Shown here: positions 45,311-57,256 of the stretch, piece by piece
Layout: every line of letters begins with the position of its first letter
Position numbering within the stretch: position 1 is the first letter of the stretch
From: Rana temporaria
Lineage: Eukaryota > Chordata > Amphibia > Anura > Ranidae
DNA length: 64,000 bases
Reading direction: 5' to 3'
Assembly (NCBI RefSeq): GCF_905171775.1
Contig: NC_053500.1
Coordinates: 130,112,830 to 130,176,829 of the forward strand
The notes under the pieces: generated by a model
Told to the model about the DNA's origin: nothing
Databases searched by the model: none
The model's input: only the letters and a program-made list of their open reading frames with translations
Made by a program: the position numbers and the translations under genes

Positions 45311-46181
45311 AACTAAAGAAGATGGTATTGGGCTTTAGAGGGAATTAGGGCCTGACACAACAGTAACAAGACCTTGGTGCTTGAATTCTAGAATATTTTG
45401 AGAAGAAATGGGCTGTAAAATGGCAATAACACCCAATACTGATAAATCTTTGAGTGGACAGAATATTCAAGAATCTACCCTCCCAATAAATCGGCACCCA
45501 ATCCCAAACTCCTTCATGAAAATCTTTTCCCCTTTAAGCATAATTTGCAGGCTCAAAGAAACATTATCTTGGATGTCATTTACAATCTGCAGTTCTCTAG
45601 ATGTGTAAGTTGGAAACCTATGCATGGGGTCCAGACCATGATTACATCTTTTATGTTGCGCTCCAAGTTAACATTTTTGATCATTGCAGGGCATTTTAGC
45701 TATCTGTAAGAGGGATCATAGGTAATGCCCAGGTGTCACTTTGCAAATTGAATGAGCATTATGTGCAAGGGATAGTTCATGTGGCGTAAAATCACTTGTA
45801 CTGTCTCTGCTTGTCAGTTTTCTGAGAATCTTTCCTTTCTGTGATTTGATGATGATGGTGAATTATGTATAGAATTTACGTTTACAATCAGTCTTATTCA
45901 ATATATGCTTTTAATTCTTAAGTGTGTTAACCCATAGAAGCTAATCAGAAAATATAATGTACTGGTATCACTTGACAGAATTAATTCTATATTTTAAACT
46001 GTAACTGCACTTTTGTTGAGAGAAAAATATTCCCCTCTGGGTGTTCTATATAAATTGCAGAATTTTTTTCCCCCATAATTTTTTTCTGGATAATTTGTAC
46101 AAGCAAAAAGTTATTACACAGAATGTGTCAAACACATATATTTCAAAATGGTAAATACAGTATAACGCAACAGTTATCGCT
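45311..46181. other. Unique AT-rich sequence
   Basis: No gene or repeat recognised. Confidence 0.4.
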
Positions 46182-46183
46182 AA

Positions 46184-46245
46184 CCACTTGCTGCCCGCCA
46201 TCATATGACGGCCTCCCAGAATGACCGCTCTCGCGGGCCTGCGGA
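46184..46245 (+). mobile_element. Short CCACTT-ended element terminus
   Basis: TAACCACTTGCTGCCCGCCATCATATGACGGCC is a left terminus of the family A/B type with an inner CGCCATCATATGACGGC-like inverted repeat. The remainder is lost. Confidence 0.5.
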
Positions 46246-46564
46246 TTTTGGATTGACTGAACCTCCTCAACTGTTTGGGGGCTGTACCCTGACCCCCACC
46301 AAGATGAAGTCTGCCTGTAATGCGATCTTTTGGCAGTGGGCTCTTTTGGGGTGCTTTCCAGACAACTAGTGTACTGTGTTTGTTATAGCTGCCGGGAACA
46401 TTACATGGTCAGGGTTGAGATACACCTACGGGCTTAACCCTTTCCCTGAAGGCTCCCTAGTGTGTATGCCCACCTGAAGGGCGAAGATTGTCTGAATTGT
46501 GACATGTTCTACTGGGCCCTGCAGTTTCACCCTACAGTATTTGCTGTGTTTATTGCTTTAGGGC

Positions 46565-46985
46565 ACTTTTTAAACTGTTCCTGTTTTAAAGCGTAACTTT
46601 ACCTAAAACAGGAAATTCCTGCGTGTTCGCATCTTCCCCCCTTCCCTTTAATGATTGCCACTTTTTTCGGCGGGGGGAGCAGGAACGAGTTTTTGACAGG
46701 TATTGACCCCTACCTCCGGTTCACGGTGATCATCCGAGTGGAAGTTCGCCTTTTCCCCGATTCGGGACACATCACAGGTCCCAAAAGATTGTGTGGCAAT
46801 TTTAAAATGTGCAGAGCGGCAGGAAAGTGGCTGTGAAGCCACATGGCACTGACGGTTTATTTTATTCAAAGTGGAACTATATGCAAAACTTATTTTTTTT
46901 TCATTTTGGACAGCGACTGCACTTCCAAGTGCAATTTCAAGTGCACTTTGCACTTGTAGCTCAAAGTGGATTTACCTTTTGTAAA
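46565..46985. repeat. Mixed interspersed repeat fragments
   Basis: 46575-46870 resembles a common frog repeat (AAGCGTAACTTTACCTAAAACAGGAAATTCCTG; recalled). 46905-46980 is the reverse-oriented partner of 8681-8760 (AAGTGCACTTTGCACTTGTAGC...AAAGTGGATTTACC). Confidence 0.45.
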
Positions 46986-47052
46986 TAATCCCCATTGTCT
47001 TGTGTCTCACACCCCCTAGTGGCTGTGTGCTGCATCACATGCAGCCAACTTA

Positions 47053-47383
47053 AGACTCGTACACGTGCTGAATATTGGGTGGTATCGGCCGGTTCAAAAT
47101 ATACTTGCCGACATTTGTCCTGTGTGTACAGCAGCTGATCTGGCTTCTATCAAAGGGGCATGATTGAAAAAGTTCTGCCAATCAGCATCCAATCAGCGCT
47201 CTCAACCATTGGCCAGTGTGTTCTGATTGGTGGGCAGTCCCCTTTTCAGAAAATAATAGCACAGCAAGAGATATCACTGTACTAACATTGGATAGTTAGT
47301 GTAGGATCTCATCCTGATCTCATTTTTTTTTTAGTTAGGCCCATTGGGTTGAACAAAACAAAACTGCTAGTGTGTACCAGCCT
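47053..47383. mobile_element. MITE with GTACACG/GTGTGTAC ends
   Basis: TTA at 47050-47052 and 47384-47386; ends AGACTCGTACACGTGCTG and CTAGTGTGTACCAGCCT. Related in its terminal GTGTGTAC to families F and G. Confidence 0.55.
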
Positions 47384-47392
47384 TTAGACATT

Positions 47393-48628
47393 TTACATTG
47401 CCCTCTCACCTTCTCCAGCTGAAATTATCACAGCCACAGTGCTTCTCCCATAAGGTCATTGAGGTAGTTTAACCTTGCTGCTGCCTTACAGTGACACAGT
47501 TGGTCACCCTGCATCTGCACCCATTTTCATGGACATTTCACATTTGCCATACTCCAGTACTAATCCAGTAAGTTGGATTAAAGGTGCACAGGAAGTCGTC
47601 CCGTCTGCCTTTTCTGTCTACAATTTACTAACCACTTGGGGACAGCTTGCAAGGTTCTCCTTTTTTACTTTTTACTCTTTTATGTCCCCCCCCCCCCCCC
47701 CCCCCCAGAACTTATAAGGCCACGCAGCTACCCTATACTGAGTTGTGTGTTTTATTTTTTATTTTTATTTTTTTCCAAGTCTTGTTTCTTTTTTTTCTTT
47801 GGACAAAAGTGACCGTTGCTTAAAAAGGTCCATCTCTGATTGCGTAGGTAGACAAGTAAATCCTGCCAGCAATCTTGCGCTGCTTCTTTTTCCCAGAAGA
47901 CTTGCATGGTTCTTGGCTTGAACATGTTGAAAGGTTTGGCTCAAAAAAGTTTTACTTGACCTTGACGAGCTGCCTCATTTCTCAGCATCTTCCCATGCAC
48001 AAAAACAGCATTACCTCAACAATAGCTAATGAGTCAAACATCTTTTTTTTTAAAGAGGAATTTTAGTTAAAAAAAAATCAAAATCAAAGCATTATAATCA
48101 AAGGCCCTATAACTGATGGCACAAATATCATCTATACAAAGGTGAAGTAACTTTTTAGTTCTGGATAGAAATGCTGTCGGAGGCTTCCATTGAAGAGATT
48201 CCTTAACTTCCTGTCTATTAAAAAGGTCCCCAGGACAGGAAATGGGGGTTAATCTCTTGTAGAGGAACAAAGACAGAAGTGCAAATGTTTTTTTAAGTTG
48301 CGTTTGGGAATGCTAAACCTCTGTCAACATGTTTTTTCTTGTATCCCTGTTACAGATTTTCCTTTATTTCCTGTTTGGTTGTCCCCATAACCGAAAGTGA
48401 GGGGAGGTATCTAACGGGAGTCCCTGATAACCTGACGGTTTCCAACCCTCAATTGTATAAAAAAAAAAAAGCTTTGGTTATAGATATACTTGAATGCTAT
48501 ATTGCCTGAAGAGATGCACATTTTTGCTGCATAAGGAATTCACTATTTTCTAGTGACAGTTACTGCATTCCAATTGGATTCTCTGTAAGAATACATAAAG
48601 ATGCATTTCTGTATTGTTTCAGTGATCA
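47393..48628. other. Unassigned sequence with poly-C run
   Basis: Contains about 21 consecutive C near 47686-47706. No gene. 48160-48470 may be repeat-derived (CCTTTATTTCCTGTTTGGTTGTCCCC), edges not found. Confidence 0.35.
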
Positions 48629-49385
48629 ATACAGTGCATCCGGAAAGTATTTACAGCTCTTTCCTTTTGCCACATTTTGTGGAAAAGGCTACAGCCTTAT
48701 TCCAAAATGAATTAAATTCATTATTTTCCTCAAAATTCTACAAACAATACGCCATAATGACAATGTGAAAGAAGTCTTTTTTGTTTGAAATCTTTGCAAT
48801 TTAAAAAAAAAATAACCCCCCCCCCCCCAAATTCCCATGTACAGAAGTATTCACAGCCTTTGCTCAATACTTTAAGCACCTTTGGCACCAATTACATGCA
48901 GCCTCAAGTCTTTTTAAGTATGATGCTACAAGCTTGGCACACCTATTTTTGGGCCATTTCTCACATTCTTCTTTGTAGGACCTCTCAAGCTCCATTAGGT
49001 TGGATAGGGCACATTGGTGCACTACCATTTTCAGATCTCTCCAGAGATGTTCAATCGGGTTCAGATCTGGGCTCTGGCTGGGCCACTCAAGGACATTGAC
49101 AGAGTTGTCCCATAGCCACTATCTCTACTGGGTGCTTGGGGTCGTTGACCTGTTGGAAGATGAACCTTCGCCCCAGTCTGAGGTCTAGGGCAGGGCTCTG
49201 CAGCAGGATGTCTCTGTACATTGCTGCATTCATCTTTCCCTCAATATTGTCTCCCAGTTCCTGTTGCTGAAAAACCTCCCCACAGCATGATGCTGCCACC
49301 ACCATGCTTCACTGTAGAGATGGTATTGGCCAGGTGATGAGTGGTGCCTGGTTTCCTTCAGACATGACACTTGCCATTCAATAAG
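48629..49385 (-). pseudogene. Tc1-like transposon relic (copy b), catalytic Asp lost
   Basis: The left end TACAGTGCATCCGGAAAGTATT is the terminal inverted repeat. On the minus strand remnants read FQQQELGD, MNAAMYRDIL, RRFIFQQVNDPKH, then a PSQSPDLNPIEHLWRDL region encoded near 49025-49085. The motif normally reads QQDNDPKH, so the catalytic Asp is replaced by Val, while the Glu of the third catalytic position is kept. Several frameshifts are present and the 5' part is missing. This is the same family as 14905-15735. Confidence 0.88.
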
Positions 49386-49529
49386 TCCTTAGAGCTCGAC
49401 TAGCTGGCTGCAAGTTCTAAACAATAAACATGTATATGCAACAATTCAAATTCAAAAAGGCCCTTAGTCTGCCTGTAAAGTGGTGCATCTGTGCAACGTA
49501 TAAAACAGTAGTACTATACAGTACAGTTT

Positions 49530-49735
49530 TAAGGGGACTCCACGCCAAAATAAAAAATTGGCATGGGAGGCCCCCAAAATACCATACCAGTCCCTTATCC
49601 GAGCATGTAGCCTGGAGGACAGGATGGGGAGGCGAGCAAGCACCTCGTCCCCATGTTGATAACCCTGGCCATTGGTTGTCGGGGGGGGGGGGGCTGCGGG
49701 TGGGGGAGCTTATTGGAATCTGGAAGTTACATCAC
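49530..49735 (-). mobile_element. Family C fragment, minus strand
   Basis: Reverse-strand matches to the C interior: GACTCCACGCCAAAAT, CATACCAGTCCCTTATCCG, TCCCCATGTTGATAACCCTGGCCATTGGTTGTC, GCTTATTGGAATCTGG. A poly-G run has expanded at 49680-49693. Confidence 0.65.
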
Positions 49736-49772
49736 TCGGCACATGATTAAGTCACGTGCTGAGTGATGTAAC
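49726..49772. repeat. Hairpin with 17-bp arms
   Basis: GTTACATCACTCGGCAC and GTGCTGAGTGATGTAAC pair with one mismatch around a 13-base loop. Confidence 0.75.
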
Positions 49773-49799
49773 GTATGGGGGAAGAGCCTAGTGACGTGA

Positions 49800-51417
49800 T
49801 CAACGGACGTACATCCGTGTAGAGAGATTACTATACTGAGCGGCTTGTAAGCCTATGTTCATCGTGAGTGCATCTGTTTTTTTTTGCTGTTGTCCATGCT
49901 TAATCTGTGATCCACAGTATTGCACCATATCTCTTTCCTTTTTTCCTTTTGAGTTATGTCGCCCTGAAGCAGCAAGGCGTCCTCATATGCTGGGCCATTT
50001 GGAAGCAATTAAGCACCGGTCTACACTTATTAATCTGAAGTTTCAAGGTGTCTGCCTGTGTTTTGTTTGAAAGCTCAACAACACGTCAGCCTGTGATGGC
50101 AAGTGGGTGTGGAACCCTTTTTGTATTATAAGTACTACTACTCAGAACTGGACATTTGCTACACTTGAGTTTGTTTTTTGCACTTATGGATCATTTCACA
50201 ATTTATTTGTTTTTTTATTGTGGTTACTTATTGATACTCTCCTGAGTGTGTATATTTGGTATCAATTCTGCACATATTCTACACATTATATCAGCAAAAG
50301 TTGATTTCATGGCATCACTATTTTTTCCTTTTTTTTTTTTTTATCTTTTTAAAATGTTACTTTCAATGCATTCCTCTGGTGATAACTGTCACTATTGCCA
50401 TAGTCAGCTCTCGGCTGTCCATTTTAAATTGACACAACTGTAAAGAGAGGTCCTTTAGTTTGGCTTGCACTTTAAGAACATTTAGCCTAAATTGGCTTGC
50501 TTGTGGCTCCCTCAGTGATCCCCTCACCCTGTGTGTATGTGTTTGCCCTGCACTCAGTGTGCTCCGGTGCTCTAACTTGACTGATGACATCTTGTGGCAG
50601 ATTTGAATTGCTGCAGGGGACAACGCTGGAGAGGAGGTAAGAATTGCATCCAAAGCTGTTTGAGAATGATTATATAAAAAATATTTGGCCTAGCGTTGCG
50701 CTGTATGTAGATTTAATGCAAGAAAAAACAATATCGCTTAACCATTAATTTCATCTATTGTTGCAAGATTACCCTTGGGGAAGTAGTCAGTAATCCTGGA
50801 GTGTCTGTAACCTGTAACTAGCCATACGTGTAACGATCACCTTGCATTCTACTGAAAAGATTGAGAAGTTAACTTCTCATAATTACTTAACATGCCTTTT
50901 ATTTATTATACCGGACTTTGATATGAAGACTGAGCATTTACTTTTTTTTATCACAAACTTATCTGCTGCACGTAGAGCAAATAAATCATTTCTAGGTATT
51001 TTGTGTGACTATAAACACTGAATTTCCTAGTTAAAAGCTTTTACTTCATATCATGTTTGTCATGATTAATTTGTCTTCTTGCAGTCAAAGCTCAGAAAAC
51101 ATCAGATTTTTTTCCCCCCTATTCCCTAGATAATTAAAAAGAAAATCAATTAGTGAGCATGTAACAGTGATTATATCTGTAGAGAGCTCATTGGTATTCC
51201 TGTAGACGCAACGCTGACTCCCTGCCAAAATTGTGACCAGCTTTTTCAAGTGGAGATCAGGGAGATTACATGGAGTTATCACATGAAAACCACCTCCTCA
51301 ATGATCCATGCAGGATTGTTACAGAAGAAATAGGGCTCCTGAAAAGACATGGGAGCATTGTAACCACATTATTAGTACCTCAAAGAGCAGAAATTGATTT
51401 GGGTACCAGCCCACATA
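49800..51417. other. Unassigned AT-rich sequence
   Basis: No gene is supported. 49800-50300 has a texture like Penelope-like 3' regions (ACTGAGCGGCTTGTAAG, long T/A-rich tail) but no diagnostic motif. Confidence 0.3.
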
Positions 51418-51418
51418 T

Positions 51419-51535
51419 ACAGCTGTCGCCAAAAGTTTTGAGAATGACACAAATATATTTTCACAAAGTCTGCTACTTCAGTGTTTTTTTAGATCCTTTT
51501 TGTCAGATGTTAATATGGTATACTAAGGACTCTGA
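51419..51535 (+). mobile_element. Tc1-like element 5' terminal fragment
   Basis: TA followed by CAGCTGTCGCCAAAAGTTTTGAGAATGACACAAATAT, the start of a widespread Tc1-like family in fish and frogs (recalled). About 115 bases remain, and the transposase is absent. Confidence 0.65.
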
Positions 51536-52596
51536 GGTCATCACACTCCATTTGGTTTGGCGTGAGCCGCCGCTGGTAGTCTGTTTTTTATTCGTTTTTA
51601 TCTGGATGTCAGTAACCCGAGTATCTTTTTGATATACTGCACCATGAAGTTTTCCTGTTCTTTTTTCATTTATAATATGCCCAAACCTGCTCATTAAACG
51701 CCTTTACCTATCACTATCCCGGGAGGAGATAGTGTATGTGTCCTGGGACAAAGATCCAGCTGATACAAAGGGTTGCTTGGTATCCCATGGAGAGGTGAAA
51801 AAGTTTGCTAAGGAAGGATTTTCTGCTGTGGATCAACTTCCATGTCCGGAGCCTGGTGAACCAACCCCGGTGTGTTGAGCCCGTTTGATCTCCGTAGCAG
51901 AGATCCATCTGAGTCAGTAAGCGGCCAATTTATCTACCTTTACCTGATGGAAGCATAAAACTGAAGATTTGTATCCCTGCTCCTGTGTTTGATTGAATCC
52001 TTGCAGCTTTTTTTGCTTCTTTCTTGGACTTCAAAGTTTCTTTTTATTGCTTTTTTGTTGGACTTTAAGTGATCACTCAGGATTATCGCTGAAAAATGTA
52101 TATAATATAAAAAATATATATAATTTACTCCAGTCCTCAGCAGTCCAATCCCTGTACCTTTTGCAGAATATTAGTCTGTCCCCAATGGCTTTTTCCTGCC
52201 TTTCTTGACACCAAGCCATCCTCCAAAATTCTTCACCTCACTGTGCGTGCAGATGTACTCACACCTGTCTGCTGCCATTCCTGAGCAAGCTCTGCACTGG
52301 AGTGCCCCGATCTCGCAGCTGAGACGGTCCTGGCACTTGCTGGACTTTCTTGGGCGCCCTGAAGCCCAGTGCCCAAATGCAGTGGAAATGTTTTTTTTTT
52401 ATGGGATAAGTAAATTTTTTTGGAAAAAAGGGACTTTGTAATTCTGTGTTAGAAGACGTGTTTTAAAATACAGGTGATTTACATAAACCGCTAAGAATTA
52501 AGGTTCAAGACAGTAGTTTGGCTAACGTTCCTGTGTTGTAGTGAAAAAAAGATGGCAACGTTCGAGTGGTTTTCACTTTGAATGAAGGGTAATAGT
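51536..52596. other. Unassigned sequence
   Basis: No gene with recognisable motif. 51720-51930 has GC-balanced sequence with short open frames but no identification. Confidence 0.3.
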
Positions 52597-52599
52597 TTC

Positions 52600-53510
52600 T
52601 AATATTTACATCCTGTCACAATGTAAACATCCCTTGTAATAGGAATAGTGCATGACAGGTCCTTTTTGCAGGGAGATGTGGGGTCTATAAGACCCCACAT
52701 CTCTCCTCTAATAAAACCAAAGAATTTCCAAGCTCAACTTGCCAACCAGCTTAGGACCAACCGAATTAACCTGTCTAACAGTGTGCATCGAAAACGGGTT
52801 TAGTTGCACACGTTGGCAAATACATGCATAAGCTGCAGGCCCCGCCAAGTCTCCACAGTAAGAGCACATGTATTCTGATGGATAGATGAAGGGCAGATGA
52901 CTGGAGGGAGCGCAACCCTACTTAAAGGCACGGAACACACTGAACACCTAGCACATTGCACAATAGCAGCAAAGGTGTCAGTGTATTGCCTGACCAATAT
53001 GTCAACAATACAAAAAAGTCACTGCCCCCACCTATAACTGGTCTTCACAGCAAGAAGCACTAGAAGGGCAAACGCATGTCAAATAAAACCAAAGAATTTC
53101 TAAGCTCAACTTGCCAACCAGCCTGCGACCAACCGGCCACATCTGTCCTCTAGCCTGAAAAGACTGATATATATATATATATATATTAAAAAAAACGATC
53201 TTGGCCTTTCCAACTGAATACACAGCAGTATTTATAACTTCCGGTGCCATACGTGACATCATAACATTGCGCTCGGCCTCCGAAGGTCATAGAGACTGCT
53301 GGTGACCATCTCCCGCCAGACATCCCCTCCCGCCACCTAAAAAAACTAACAATCAAGCTGCTGAACAGCCACTATGATTGTTTTTACGGAGCAAGGAATC
53401 GCTGGCCAAAAAGAATATCTGAATGATGCCTGTAGCTGCACCTATAAATTAGATATCCCCACTGAAAGCCCAAGACATCATACAGTATGACATGCGTATG
53501 GAAGTGGATA
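52600..53510 (+). mobile_element. Family B copy, decayed, with an insertion
   Basis: Matches family B from AATGTAAACATCCCTTGTAATAGG through GACAGGTCCTTTTTGCAGGGAGATG, resumes after the insertion at 53145, and ends TATGGAAGTGG. The conserved hairpin has decayed here (53403 region). Confidence 0.65.
52711..53140. mobile_element. Unclassified insertion with terminal direct repeats
   Basis: About 430 bp placed inside family B. Its ends carry direct repeats of about 54 bases (52710-52763 and 53082-53137, sharing AATAAAACCAAAGAATTTC and AACTTGCCAACCAGC). The flanks CCACATCTCTCCTCTA and CCACATCTGTCCTCTA look like a 16-bp target duplication with one mismatch. No protein or tail was recognised. Confidence 0.55.
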
Positions 53511-53516
53511 AAAACC

Positions 53517-54530
53517 TAAAAAATTAAATAAAATAAAAAAAATTCATGCTGTTTAACGCGCTTTTTTTTAAAAAAAAAATTTTTTTGTCAATTGCACATT
53601 TCTGAGTTAAATACCACAAGTCATTTTAACAAAAAAATGTATGCAGTATTTAACTTTTAATGAATTGACCACTATGTCTTTTATAGGTCAAGCTGGCATG
53701 CACAGACGATAATTTGACTGTGATCTCATAGTGCATTAAATAAAAATATTGTTTGCTGAGATAAGATCAGTTGTTGCATATCAACCCTAAATATCATGCA
53801 ATAACGAAATCTATGGCTCAGATGAAGACATGGTTTTTATTAGTAGTATCATTTTTTCTTTCCACACCGATGTTTCGGAAAATATGAACTAATTGAGAAA
53901 TACAGCGTGTGCTTTCATGACCCCAACTATATTCATTTCCCGACTGTTAAATCATTACATAACACAAACATGTTTCATCTCAAGATGCTCATCTGCTTGA
54001 TTGCTGGTGGCAGGAGGGTGTGGTTGCATGGGCTGTATTGTCACCCACAATTGCCCATTTGTTTGATCTCTTACTATCGTTGTCAGGAAATTATTCATAG
54101 GAAGAGTTTAAAGACATGCCCTTCTAGAATCCTTTTACACAATCACTTCCTTTTATCAGTTGCATTACGGGACACAGATGGAGACTGCAAGGATGTGCAA
54201 TGGTGCATTTCAACTGATGTCTCCTGCTTGACTTGCAAAAGAATATGTACGGCCACACTGAAGGATTTCCTGTTTTTGGGGCAAAGACAAGTACAAATAT
54301 ACAAATGTATTTCTCCTACAGTGTTTTCTATGCTGTACTGTTATATTTTCTATTATCAACATATTGTAGAAACTTTCAAATTACATTCTCATCTTGATTA
54401 ACAGGAGATTTTTCCTCCCTCGTCGGGTGTCTTCTTCAAATAAAGTTAAAGGGTAACTCCAATTTCATGCGGGAAAAAAACAAACAAACCACTTGACCTC
54501 CAGATTTATTTTAACAAACAAATTTGTGGT
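53517..54530. other. Unassigned sequence with the longest simple open frame
   Basis: A 164-codon plus-strand frame spans 53907-54401. It is Cys- and His-rich in parts but has no motif that I recognise, and the surrounding DNA shows no promoter, splice or repeat context. Not called as a gene. Confidence 0.3.
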
Positions 54531-54534
54531 CATG

Positions 54535-55165
54535 CAAATGTATCCTCCCCCCCCCCAACATATAGAGCCTTCTATTGGAGGTATGTGATCACCTATGTGC
54601 TTTTATCTTTTTTGCGCTATGAACAAAAAAACAACAAAATCCCAACAAGCGTATATATATTTTTTTGTTTGCGCAAAAGTTATAGCATCTAAAAACTATG
54701 GGATATTTTTTTTATTAGTAATGACGATGATCACCGACTTATAGCGGGACTTATTGCGGCAGACAGTCGGACACTGACACTTTTTGGAGACCAGTGAGGC
54801 CTTGTACACACAACGGAGTTCCTCAGCAAAAACCAGCAAGAAACTTGCTGGGAGATATTTTTTTGCCGAGGAAACTGGTCGTGTGTACACTTTCGTCGAG
54901 GAAACTGTCGAGAAACTCGACAAGCCAAAAAGAGAGCATGTTCTCTATTTCCTTGACGGGAATGGAGAAAATTGGCTTGTCGAGTTTCTCGACGGCTTTA
55001 CAAGGAACTCGACAAGCAAAACGATGTGTTTCGCCTGTCAAGTTTCTCGGTCGTGTGTACGAGGCCTTACACTAATACCGTAATCCATGCTAAACATATG
55101 CACTGTCACTGTACTAATGCCATTGGCTTGGAAGGAGTTCAACATCAGAGGCGCTCAAAGGGTTA
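54535..55165 (+). mobile_element. Family A copy 11, diverged, interrupted by a MITE
   Basis: CATATAGAGCCTTCTATTGGAGGTATGTGATCACC, TTTTTTGCGCTATGAACAAAAA, TTTGCGCAAAAGTTATAGC and CACTTTTTGGAGACCAGTG are family A blocks; after the MITE comes ACACTAATACC to GGCGCTCAAAGGGTTAAC. Confidence 0.6.
54797..55067. mobile_element. MITE with GGCCTTGTACACAC ends
   Basis: Ends AGGCCTTGTACACAC and GTGTGTACGAGGCCT. Inner arms GTCGAGAAACTCGACAAGCC and GGCTTGTCGAGTTTCTCGAC are perfect complements. Inserted in the family A copy. The overlapping frames on both strands come from these arms. Confidence 0.75.
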
Positions 55166-56240
55166 ACTGTGTTTGGATGTTTTTCTTCATAAGAAAAGGC
55201 ACTCTACACAATAACCCCGACATATGAAGAATACAGGAGATTGTTGTCACATGTACCACACAGCCAGTACTTGCCAGATATTCCTGCAGCTCCTTTTAGA
55301 CCCCTTTCACACTGGAGGGCCTTTTTTCGGCGCTTTAGCACTAAAAATAGTGCCTGTAACGCACCTAAACAAAAAAGCCTCATCTGCAGTCCTAGTGTGA
55401 AAGTCCGATTGCTTTCACATTGGGCAGGATGTAAAAAAAAAATCCTGCAAGCAGCATCTTTGAGGTGCATTAGGAGCGGTGTACACATTGCTCCTAAAGC
55501 GCCCCTGCCCATTGAAATCAATGGGCAGCGCCGCGGAAGCGCTTGCAAACTGCTGTGGGGCCTTTGCGGGCACTTTTAACCCTTTTTTCGGCCGATAGCG
55601 GGGCTAAAAAGCAATGAAAAACGATGGTAAAGGGCCGCTAAAACTAGCCGCGCTTTACCGCTGACGCCCCAGTGTTGGCAGTGTGAAAGGGCTCTTAATG
55701 TTGCTGTAGGCCTCTTGGCAGCCTCCCGGACCAGTTTACTTCTCGCCTTTTCATCAATTTTGGGGGGATATCCTGTTCTTGGTAATGTCTCTGTTGTGCC
55801 ATATATTCTCCACTTGATGACTGTCTTCACTGTGTTCCATGGTATATCCAATGCCCTGAAATTTATTTTGTACCCTTCTCCTGACTGATACCTTTTTAAC
55901 AATGAGATCCCTCTGATGCTTTGAAAGCTCCCTGAGGACCATGGCCTTTTACTGTAGTATGCGACTAAGAAAATGTCAGGAAAGACCTACTAGAACAGCT
56001 GAACTTTATTTGGGGTTAATCAGAGGCACTTTATATGATGGCAGGTGTGTACCGACTCCTATTTAACATGAGTTTGCATGTGATTGCTTAATTCTGAACA
56101 CAGCTACATCCCCAGTTATAAGAGGAAGAGCACACATTTTTACTCCCCCACCTAAAGTATTTCAGTTTGTTTTTCAATGGAATTGTACAGTTTATAGGTT
56201 ACATTAAAGGTAGAAAAAGTTTGGACACGCGTGTATGAGT
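55166..56240 (-). pseudogene. Tc1-like transposase fragment split by a MITE
   Basis: From 55902 downwards the minus-strand frame reads KRYQSGEGYKINFRALDIPW, then TVKTVIKW, GTTETLPRTGYPPKIDEKA and KLVREAAKRPTATL, a Tc1 paired-like HTH DNA-binding region with the GRPRK-type linker changed to GYPPK. It is interrupted by MITE H at 55299-55694. Beyond the MITE the frame resumes with KELQEYLASTGCVVHVTTIS. The catalytic half is missing. The probable terminal sequence lies near 56205-56240. Confidence 0.85.
55299..55694. mobile_element. MITE family H, copy 3, inserted in Tc1
   Basis: TTA at 55296-55298 and 55695-55697; ends GACCCCTTTCACACTGG and CAGTGTGAAAGGGCTC. Removing it and one TTA restores a continuous Tc1 reading frame. 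Confidence 0.9.
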
Positions 56241-56897
56241 TTAATGGTAGAGCGAGATCAATTGGCTTTCCTAATTTACAATCTATTACAATGAGAAACC
56301 TCAGTAGTACAATTAATGAAGCCTAGGGATATTTGATGTGTCCTGTTGCCATGACGGTACTACAATTGGTATGTTATTAAGGATTGATTCATTAGAAACA
56401 ATATATTATAGCAAGCTGTATATTATAGCTGTTTTTCTTTTCTTTTTTTGGTTAAACTACTTTCTGAAAATAATAGGAAACCTTATAGAGAAGAAAACGA
56501 GGAATGGGAGACCAAGTGACAATTTCCTATCGGCAATCTCCCTAGCAGATTTCTATGAATGTCATTTTCAAAATTGAAAATCTTATGTTTATTTCCATAA
56601 TTTCTAACCAATTTAGAATTGATTTAGATTGGATAAGATCAAACTGTCAATTGGCCAGGGTGGAAAATGATCTGCACCAATGGGATGCTTTGGTCATTAA
56701 TCCAATCCTATTTAGTTTCATTAGATTATAAGTTGGAAGATGGTTAGGATCTCTGTTTCCACTATTCAAACTATCGATCAACATCCACTTTTCCCATGTG
56801 TGGGGTCAAATAAAAAAGTTCACTTGTTCCATTCAGGAGAGATCAATTAAAAGGTCAATCATTTATCGACAGGTGTATGACCACCATTATCTTTGGG
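56241..56897. other. Unique AT-rich sequence
   Basis: No gene or repeat recognised. Confidence 0.4.
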
Positions 56898-56905
56898 GTC
56901 TAGAG

Positions 56906-57256
56906 TAGGGGTGTCAAACTCAATTTCATGGAGAGCCACATCAGCATTATGACTGTTCTCAAAAGGGCCAGTTGCATCTGTAAGATTAGATGTCCAGCGC
57001 ATCCCCTTCCTTACATTAGATGTCAAAAGCCCCCCCACCATCAGAAGTTGAGTCCCCCACTGTCCCATACATCACAGTGCACCCCTCTTTCCTTATGCTG
57101 CTGCTGGGAAGAAGCTGGATGCATTGCTTGAAAGCAGAAAGTAAGGGTCTGGAGGAGAGCTGGAGCTCTCCTGCAGCTGCAGGAGAGGTGCGAGGGCCAC
57201 GTGAAATGACCTGGAGGGTTGGATTCGGCCCGCGGGCCTTGTGTTTGACACCTGTT
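56906..57256. mobile_element. hAT-type element
   Basis: Begins TAGGGGTGTCAAACTC and ends GTGTTTGACACCTG(TT), with internal GGATTCGGCCCGCGGGCC. Flanks GTCTAGAG (56898-56905) and GTCTAGAC (57257-57264) match at 7 of 8 positions. Non-coding. Confidence 0.75.
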
